The translations under genes and the position numbers were made by a program. Below, piece by piece: positions 58,518 through 64,000 of a stretch of DNA of 64,000 bases. The notes beneath the pieces were generated by a model. That model did not search any database and was not told the origin of the DNA. It saw only the letters and a program-made list of their open reading frames with translations. This DNA is from an uncultured Phascolarctobacterium sp. Lineage in GTDB: Bacteria; Bacillota; Negativicutes; Acidaminococcales; Acidaminococcaceae. Position 1 is the stretch's first letter, and each line of letters begins with the position of its first letter. The stretch spans positions 62,001 to 126,000 of the forward strand of contig CAUDEF010000002.1 in the NCBI GenBank assembly GCA_958448515.1, given 5' to 3'.

Positions 58518-59507
58518 TTATTTACTCCATTTAAGAACAATAGCAGACCAGGTAAGACCTGCGCCAAAGCCTACCAAAAGGATATTATCGCCTTTTTTGA
58601 GTACTCCTGCTTCCTGAGCTTCGCAAAGCGCAATGGGAATAGAAGCAGCAGAGGTGTTTGCGTATTTGTCAACGTTTACCCATACTTTCTCCATAGGCAT
58701 TTTCAAGCGCTTGGCAGCAGAACTGATAATGCGCAAATTAGCCTGATGCGGGAATAACATATCCAGCTCTTCCGGCTTCATACCCGCATTCTTCAACGCA
58801 GTTTTAGCAGTTTTACCCATAATCTGGATAGCAAATTTAAATACTTCAGGACCATTCATATGAATGGTGTGTTCATAACCATCAATAGTTTCCTGACTTG
58901 CAGGCTTACGGCTTCCGCCGGCAGGCTGATAAAGGTATTTTCCGCCGCTGCCGTCAGCACCTAAATCAATACCAAGTACGCCGTAACCGTCTTCAACTTC
59001 ACCAATTACAGCAGCACCTGCACCGTCACCAAAAAGCACGCATGTATTGCGGTCTTTCCAGTTCATTATACGGGAAAGAGTCTCTGCACCAATGATCAGG
59101 GCTTTTTTATACAAACCGGTTTTTATCATCTGACTTGCTACACCAAGGCTGTAAACAAATCCACTGCAGCCTGCAGATAAATCAAATGCAGCAGCATTTA
59201 CGGCGCCAATTCTGTCCTGAACAAGGCATGCTGTAGAAGGAAATGCATGATCCGGAGAAGCAGTAGCTACAATAATCAGATCAAGCTCTTCCGCTTTAAC
59301 ACCTGCATCAGCAAGAGCTTTTCTGCCAGCATTTAATGCCAGATCAGATGTTGCCTCTTCAGCAGCAGCAATGTGGCGCTGTTTAATACCGGTACGCTCG
59401 GTAATCCACTCATCACTGGTATCAACCATTTTTTCTAAATCAAAATTTGTCAAAATCTTTTCAGGAACATAATGCCCAATTCCCAAAATACCAACAGATC
59501 TCATCAT
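58518..59507 (-). CDS. fabH: Beta-ketoacyl-ACP synthase III
   Basis: 329 aa. Starts fatty-acid synthesis from acetyl-CoA (or branched primers) and malonyl-ACP. Catalytic Cys in LSAGCSGFVYSL (about 115), His in FPHQANLRII (about 255), Asn near NTSAASIP (about 285), GDGAGAAV. Its ATG overlaps the plsX stop (ATGA), so it is coupled. Confidence 0.97.
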   Translation of the reverse strand: MMRSVGILGIGHYVPEKILTNFDLEKMVDTSDEWITERTGIKQRHIAAAEEATSDLALNAGRKALADAGVKAEELDLIIVATASPDHAFPSTACLVQDRIGAVNAAAFDLSAGCSGFVYSLGVASQMIKTGLYKKALIIGAETLSRIMNWKDRNTCVLFGDGAGAAVIGEVEDGYGVLGIDLGADGSGGKYLYQPAGGSRKPASQETIDGYEHTIHMNGPEVFKFAIQIMGKTAKTALKNAGMKPEELDMLFPHQANLRIISSAAKRLKMPMEKVWVNVDKYANTSAASIPIALCEAQEAGVLKKGDNILLVGFGAGLTWSAIVLKWSK

Positions 59508-60529
59508 TTATTAATTTCCTCATTTCTTTCGTGAGATTCAGCAATTTTTTCAGCGATTATATGTACAACATCTTTCTCAACAAATTCCATAGCCACACCA
59601 ATAGCACTGGTAATAGCCTTAGCCTTGGAACTTCCATGGCAAATAATGAAAGGTGCTCTTACACCTAAAAGCAAAGCCCCGCCATATTCAGCAGGATCAA
59701 GTCTTTTCTTCAGTTGCTTCATAGCCGGCTTTATCAGCAGACCACCAATCTTGGCAAGCAATCCGCCATTTAAAATTGCATCTTTAATCAATTTCATTAT
59801 AGCACTTGCCAGACCTTCCGCAAACTTCAAAACAACATTTCCTACAAAACCGTCACAAACAACAACATCAACGGTGCCTTTATTAATGTCTCTGCCTTCT
59901 ACATTACCGATAAAATTAATCTGTCTGACTTTCTTAAGCAATGGATAAGTAGCCAGAGCCTGTTCATTTCCCTTGGTTTCTTCTTCGCCAATATTCAAGA
60001 GACCAACACGTGGATTATTAATTTTCAGCATTTTTTCAGCATAAACACTGCCCATAATAGCACTCTGAACCATATGCTCAGGCTTTGCATCAACCTTAGC
60101 GCCGCTGTCAAGTACAACGGTAGTGCCTGTAAGACTTGGAATTGGAGTCGCAATGGAAGGTCTGTCTATACCTTTTATGCGACCCAGGCAAAACAGGGCA
60201 GCAGCTACGGCAGCTCCTGTGCTTCCGGATGAAACAAGAGCGTCACATTCCTTATTTCTCAGCATTCTGGAGGCAACAACTATGGACGCGTCTTTTTTAG
60301 ACTTTACCGCTATTGCCGGATGCTCATCCATGGCAATAACCTCACCCGCATGACGAACAGTAATCTTAGGATCATTATCAGCATGATACTTTCCAAGCAG
60401 CTCTCTGATTATTGTTTCATCACCAACCAGAACAACCTCACAGCCATAAGCTTTAACCGCATTAACTGCTCCTAAAACAAGCTCCTGAGGACCATAGTCA
60501 GTCCCCATGACATCTAATGCAATTTTCAT
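59504..60529 (-). CDS. plsX: Phosphate acyltransferase PlsX
   Basis: 341 aa. Makes acyl-phosphate from acyl-ACP for phospholipid synthesis at the membrane. MKIALDVMGTDYGPQELVLGAV start, SSGSTGA (about 99), GFVGNVVLKFAEG (about 225) and the C-terminal LLGVRAPFIICHGSS. The gene overlaps the fapR stop by four bases, and fabH by four. Confidence 0.96.
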   Translation of the reverse strand: MKIALDVMGTDYGPQELVLGAVNAVKAYGCEVVLVGDETIIRELLGKYHADNDPKITVRHAGEVIAMDEHPAIAVKSKKDASIVVASRMLRNKECDALVSSGSTGAAVAAALFCLGRIKGIDRPSIATPIPSLTGTTVVLDSGAKVDAKPEHMVQSAIMGSVYAEKMLKINNPRVGLLNIGEEETKGNEQALATYPLLKKVRQINFIGNVEGRDINKGTVDVVVCDGFVGNVVLKFAEGLASAIMKLIKDAILNGGLLAKIGGLLIKPAMKQLKKRLDPAEYGGALLLGVRAPFIICHGSSKAKAITSAIGVAMEFVEKDVVHIIAEKIAESHERNEEINK

Positions 60530-61107
60530 ATTGTCTGCTTCCTTTCGTTATCATCGAGTGACACTATAATAAATTTAGCTCTGAATACTTCTTCATTATT
60601 ATTTTTTATCTTGACCCAGATAAAAAATTTATCGTTACGACGCCTTATAACCTCTGCTTTAGCCACCAGTGTAGCCCCGGCATATACCGGAACTTTATAC
60701 TTTACATTGCCCACGCCTGTTAATGCAGCCTGCGCATCAACAACAGCCAGTGCCAGAGTATCAGCCATCGCAAACATATAATAACCTCTCGCCACACCAG
60801 TTTTCTCCAGAACCATTTCCGGAGTAATCTTCAAAGTAGAAATACCTACTTTGTTCAGCTCAAGGTCTATTAATTCACCAACAATATCTTTTTTATCAAT
60901 TGCACGCACTTTAGTCTGAGCGTCTTCAGCCATGTGTCGTGTTCTTTCACGCAGCTCCGGTATGCCTAAAGCCACTCTGTCAAGGCGAATGGTCTGAACG
61001 CTTACCTGCAAAGTTTTTGCCAGCTGTTCATCTGTACGGAACGGATTATCCAGCAAAAGCTTTTTCAGCTTTTCATGCCTTATTAACTTTTTGGAAGAGT
61101 TCATCAT
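60526..61107 (-). CDS. fapR: Fatty-acid and phospholipid synthesis regulator FapR
   Basis: 193 aa. Represses fatty-acid and phospholipid genes and is released by malonyl-CoA. N-terminal HTH (about 10-55, TDEQLAKTLQVSVQTIRLDRVAL), a linker helix, and a C-terminal hot-dog ligand domain (about 70-190) with RGYYMFAMADTLALAV. First gene of the fap-plsX-fab operon; its own operator is upstream at 61119-61136. Confidence 0.95.
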   Translation of the reverse strand: MMNSSKKLIRHEKLKKLLLDNPFRTDEQLAKTLQVSVQTIRLDRVALGIPELRERTRHMAEDAQTKVRAIDKKDIVGELIDLELNKVGISTLKITPEMVLEKTGVARGYYMFAMADTLALAVVDAQAALTGVGNVKYKVPVYAGATLVAKAEVIRRRNDKFFIWVKIKNNNEEVFRAKFIIVSLDDNERKQTI

Positions 61108-61118
61108 CTCACCTACTT

Positions 61119-61136
61119 TTAGTACCTGCTCTTAAT
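61119..61136. promoter_or_regulatory. FapR operator
   Basis: TTAGTACCTGCTCTTAAT matches the Firmicute FapR consensus (TTAGTACC-N3-TCTTAAT). It lies just downstream of the -10 box, over the early transcribed region, and so should block initiation when malonyl-CoA is low. Confidence 0.93.
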
Positions 61137-61146
61137 ATCTGTGTCT

Positions 61147-61175
61147 ATTATAAAAGCCGCATTTAAATTTGGCAA
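61147..61175 (-). promoter_or_regulatory. Promoter of the fapR operon
   Basis: TTGCCA (61175-61170), 17-bp spacer, TATAAT (61152-61147), followed by the FapR operator. Confidence 0.85.
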
Positions 61176-61239
61176 GTTTATTTTTTAAACTTCTGATTAA
61201 TTTTACAAATAGTTTTCTATTTTCACATTTTTCACCTAA

Positions 61240-61281
61240 AAAAAAAGCAAAAGACCCTTGAAGCCATTTGGCTTCAAGGGC
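61240..61281 (-). terminator. Terminator after rpmF
   Basis: CCCTTGAAGCC / GGCTTCAAGGG stem (61255-61280) then a T-rich run on the minus strand (61240-61254). Confidence 0.9.
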
Positions 61282-61293
61282 TTAAAATCTGAA

Positions 61294-61473
61294 TTATTCA
61301 GCTTTAGCAATGACTTGTTTGCCGTCATAGCAACCGCATGCAGTGCAAACGCGGTGCGGCATTTTCATTTCATGACATTGCGGGCATTCAACCATGCCAG
61401 GTACAGTCAGTTTCCAGTTAGCACGACGGGAATCACGACGAGCTTTGGACATTTTTCTCTTAGGTACTGCCAT
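61294..61473 (-). CDS. rpmF: 50S ribosomal protein L32
   Basis: 59 aa, too short for a 60-aa cutoff and found by reading. [20 protein letters not shown] start and two zinc Cys pairs: CPQC near 30-33 and CTAC near 43-46. Zinc-ribbon type (C+), not the Cys-free form. Follows yceD by 39 bases, the usual yceD-rpmF pair; AGGAGGTG precedes the ATG. Confidence 0.97.
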   Translation of the reverse strand: MAVPKRKMSKARRDSRRANWKLTVPGMVECPQCHEMKMPHRVCTACGCYDGKQVIAKAE

Positions 61474-61512
61474 TTCTCAATACACCTCCTCAGTGCAATT
61501 AAGTATAAGAAT

Positions 61513-62016
61513 TTAATTTTTGATGAATTGCTTTAATGCCGCTAGCCTAGGATCAACAGAGAACCTGTCACATCCGCAGTCACCACTATTTAAATCAGCT
61601 CCGCAGACAGGACAAAGTCCCTTGCAGTCATCTTTACAAAGAGCCTGAATAGGCTCCGCAAGCAGCAGACTTTCACGAAGCGGTTCTGTTATATCAATAA
61701 CATCCGAATCGTAGACAAAAGCATCTTTTTCAATATTTTCAGTACCAGCCGGATAGAATTTTTCAATAACTTCTGCTCTGGTATCTGCATCAAACTCTTT
61801 CAGGCATCTGCCACAAGTCCTGTGCACCCTTGCAGTAAGTTCTGCTTCCAAAAGAAGCACATCGCCTGCATTACTGATAAATCCTTCCGCATGAACATCT
61901 CCCAGAAGAAGCATTTCTTCACCGGAAATCTCCAGTTCTTCAGGACTCAAATCGTAAGCAAATCTCTTTTTTCCGACAAGTCTTTTTTTGATTTCTGCGA
62001 CATTTATCTTAATCAT
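61513..62016 (-). CDS. yceD: YceD/DUF177 family protein
   Basis: 167 aa. Family linked to 23S rRNA/large-subunit maturation and nearly always before rpmF. Early strand LEISGEEMLLLGDVHAEGFI, CGRCLKEF near 97 and a zinc-like C-terminus with CKDDCKGLCPVCG and CGCDR near 130-155. Exact role not proven. Preceded by about 70 bases with no clear promoter after ackA. Confidence 0.9.
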   Translation of the reverse strand: MIKINVAEIKKRLVGKKRFAYDLSPEELEISGEEMLLLGDVHAEGFISNAGDVLLLEAELTARVHRTCGRCLKEFDADTRAEVIEKFYPAGTENIEKDAFVYDSDVIDITEPLRESLLLAEPIQALCKDDCKGLCPVCGADLNSGDCGCDRFSVDPRLAALKQFIKN

Positions 62017-62087
62017 ATTTCACCAATCGTTACAATTATATCTATGCAGAGCCACTTTGTCAAGTAAAACATCTTGCTCTCTATAAA

Positions 62088-63296
62088 TTACAGTTTGATT
62101 ATTCTTTTGCAAATATTATATGTATCTCGTGCAATCACAAGTTCTTCATTGGTTGGAATAACAAAAATCTTAACTCTTGCACGTTTTACGCTTATTTCTC
62201 TGGCCTGTCCGCGAACTTTATTCAAATCGCTGTCAATGCGTGTGCCAAGATATTCCAGTCCGTTGCAGATTTTATCACGCATAAAAGGGGAATTTTCTCC
62301 AAGTCCCGCAGTAAATACAATGGCGTCTACACCGCCCATGGCAGCAACATAACCGCCAATATATTTTTTTACTTTATACGCAAAAACATCTATTGCCAGC
62401 TGACTTCTTTCATCACCATGATTTGCAGCACTTTCCAAATCACGGAAGTCACTGGACAAACCGGAAATTCCGAGTATTCCGCTGCGTCTGTTAAGATAAT
62501 CATCTATCTGCTGTGCGTCCATATTCTCTTTTTCCATCAAAAATGGAATTATGGCCGGATCAATCTCGCCGCTGCGTGTACCCATTATTAAGCCTTCAAG
62601 AGGAGTATAGCCCATACTTGTATCAATGGATTTACCATATTTAATAGCTGTCAGGCTGGCACCATTGCCAAGATGACAGGTAATAATGCGCAAATCATTC
62701 ATATGCTCGCCCATCATTTCTGCAGCCCTTTGTGCCACATATTTATGAGAAGTACCATGAAATCCGTATCTGCGGACACCATATTTAACATACATCTCAT
62801 ACGGCAGCCCGTAAAGATATGCTACCTTGGGCATGGTCTGATGAAAAGCAGTATCGAATACGGCAACCTGCGGAGTTCCATGCATCAGCTCCATGCAGGC
62901 ATTAATGCCATGCAGATTAGGAGGGTTATGAAGCGGAGCAATTTCACTGCAGGCCTCAATTCCCTGCAATACATCAGAAGTAATAAGAACACTGTCAGTA
63001 AAGCGTTCGCCGCCATGTACAACACGGTGACCAACAGCATCAATTTCAGACATATCTTTAATAACGCCATACTCACTATTGGTAAGCGCTTTTAAAACCA
63101 TCTGAATTCCGACCTTATGATCTGGTATTTCCTCAGTAAAATCCACTGTATATTTACCTGTAGGCGTATGCTTTAAGGTAGAACCCTCCATGCCAATACG
63201 CTCAACAAGGCCTTTAGCCATTACCGACTCATCTTCCATATTAATCAGCTGGTATTTAATTGATGAACTTCCACAGTTAACTACAAAAACGATCAC
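62088..63296 (-). CDS. ackA: Acetate kinase
   Basis: 402 aa from GTG 63296, with GGAGG seven bases upstream; an in-frame ATG at 63329 has no site. Makes ATP and acetate from acetyl phosphate, the usual energy step of fermenters. Family start [17 protein letters not shown], His in [10 protein letters not shown], and [21 protein letters not shown] near 325. No pta neighbour. Divergent from the ylbM-like gene. Confidence 0.95.
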   Translation of the reverse strand: MIVFVVNCGSSSIKYQLINMEDESVMAKGLVERIGMEGSTLKHTPTGKYTVDFTEEIPDHKVGIQMVLKALTNSEYGVIKDMSEIDAVGHRVVHGGERFTDSVLITSDVLQGIEACSEIAPLHNPPNLHGINACMELMHGTPQVAVFDTAFHQTMPKVAYLYGLPYEMYVKYGVRRYGFHGTSHKYVAQRAAEMMGEHMNDLRIITCHLGNGASLTAIKYGKSIDTSMGYTPLEGLIMGTRSGEIDPAIIPFLMEKENMDAQQIDDYLNRRSGILGISGLSSDFRDLESAANHGDERSQLAIDVFAYKVKKYIGGYVAAMGGVDAIVFTAGLGENSPFMRDKICNGLEYLGTRIDSDLNKVRGQAREISVKRARVKIFVIPTNEELVIARDTYNICKRIIKL

Positions 63297-63457
63297 AATA
63301 AGCCTCCACAATAAAAAATTTATATCCAAGCTCTACGTTTTTTATCAGCTATGCTTATAGTATACACTATTTTTTTATAGTTGAACAGTACATTTTATTA
63401 CCTGCTACTAATTTTTGACAGTATTTACTAAGTTTTTTATTTACAAAATTTATATGC

Positions 63458-63463
63458 TATAAT
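63458..63463 (+). promoter_or_regulatory. Extended -10 promoter of ylbM
   Basis: TATAAT preceded by TGC (63455-63457); the -35 is poor. It lies 32 bases before the ATG. Confidence 0.6.
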
Positions 63464-63494
63464 AAATCTGTCACTTTCAGAAGGAGGTATTATT

Positions 63495-64000
63495 ATGCTT
63501 AACGCTGCAGGTATAGTAGCTGAATATAATCCGCTGCACAATGGACACTTGCTGCATTTAAACAAAACTAAATCTTTGCTCAATATGCCTGCTGTAATAA
63601 TTATGAGCGGCAGTATCATGCAGCGTGGCGAGCCTGCTTTTTTTGATAAATGGACAAGGGCCAGACTTGCAGTAGATAATGGTGCCGATCTTGTTATTGA
63701 ACTTCCATGTGCATTTTCTCTGCGCAGTGCTCAGTATTTTGCTCAGGGAGCTGTTAGTATTATGAAAGCCTGCGGCTGCATCAGCCACCTTTCATGCGGG
63801 GCAGAAAATCCTGATACAGATTTTCCTGCCATAGCCAAATTTATAAACAGCGATGCCTTTCAGCAAAGCCTCAAAACTAATATAATGCGCGGTCTTTCCT
63901 ATGCGGCCGCCTATGAAAAAACACTGCAGGAACATAATATTTTGCAGGAAACTTTACACTCTCCCAACGATATTTTAGCATTAGAATATTCCAAAGCCCT
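63495..64000 (+). CDS. tmcAL: Nucleotidyltransferase YlbM/TmcAL (5' part)
   Basis: 168 codons visible; the 3' end is outside the window. AGIVAEYNPLHNGHLLHLNK holds the nucleotidyltransferase HxGH motif (NGH, about 17-19), and MSGSIMQRGEPAFFDKWTRA follows; such proteins acetylate tRNA-Met elongator cytidine using acetate and ATP. AAGGAGGT is the RBS. Next to ackA, which shares acetate metabolism, though the pairing is also simple synteny. Good match to the family. Confidence 0.92.
   Translation, partial: MLNAAGIVAEYNPLHNGHLLHLNKTKSLLNMPAVIIMSGSIMQRGEPAFFDKWTRARLAVDNGADLVIELPCAFSLRSAQYFAQGAVSIMKACGCISHLSCGAENPDTDFPAIAKFINSDAFQQSLKTNIMRGLSYAAAYEKTLQEHNILQETLHSPNDILALEYSKA

Overview
The window is about 40 percent GC and looks like the chromosome of a diderm Firmicute of the class Negativicutes, perhaps Acidaminococcaceae (for example Phascolarctobacterium-like; genus uncertain). 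Two facts point there. Gene content and order, T-boxes, a FapR box and a glmS ribozyme are Firmicute-like, yet two proteins combine a signal peptide, one S-layer homology (SLH) domain, a coiled coil and a beta-barrel ending in Phe, as in the outer-membrane porins of Negativicutes. No tRNA, rRNA, transposon, prophage or CRISPR array was seen. The DNA is mostly housekeeping and gene dense.

Layout. 1-3.9 kb: end of a BrnQ-type carrier, an Mrp ATPase, a PhoBR-like two-component system and rubredoxin. 4-11.4 kb (minus): xth-uvrB-uvrA-uvrC DNA repair. 11.6-12.7 kb: a PepT-like peptidase. 12.8-19.7 kb (minus): cdaA-cdaR-COG2509-glmM-glmS, joining c-di-AMP synthesis to amino-sugar supply; glmS is preceded by a glmS ribozyme. 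19.8-27.9 kb (minus): argCJBDF and argGH, a near-complete arginine pathway. 28-36.6 kb (mostly plus): an accessory stretch with a GT51 glycosyltransferase, a SIMPL protein, a redox cassette (40-aa CXXC protein, polyferredoxin, TlpA lipoprotein), an NSS transporter, a MerR regulator divergent from a paired SMR efflux system, an aldehyde dehydrogenase and a DUF134 protein.

36.7-51.8 kb (minus): translation genes (pheST, infC-rpmI-rplT, thrS) interleaved with a TrmH-like methylase, KtrAB potassium uptake, an AEC transporter, ferritin and the two porins. pheS and thrS have T-box leaders; infC has an L20-type leader with an attenuator. 51.9-53.4 kb (plus): an exported DUF4127 protein. 53.5-63.3 kb (minus): ackA, yceD-rpmF, then fapR-plsX-fabH-fabD-fabG-acpP-fabK-fabF-rnc under a FapR operator. 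The window ends inside ylbM/tmcAL.

Most notable observations. The two porin genes share an unusual promoter (a seven-G tract directly after the -35 region, a 16-bp spacer and an extended -10), a roughly 220-nt structured leader containing an identical 25-nt element, and 183 bp of identical coding sequence over divergent barrels, suggesting coordinated and possibly phase-variable control plus gene conversion. The glmS ribozyme has a GC-rich hairpin upstream of its cleavage site. One subunit of the SMR pair lacks both the conserved membrane Glu and Trp. Two genes below 60 codons (rpmF and the CXXC protein) were found by direct reading. No wholly new multi-gene system could be demonstrated.
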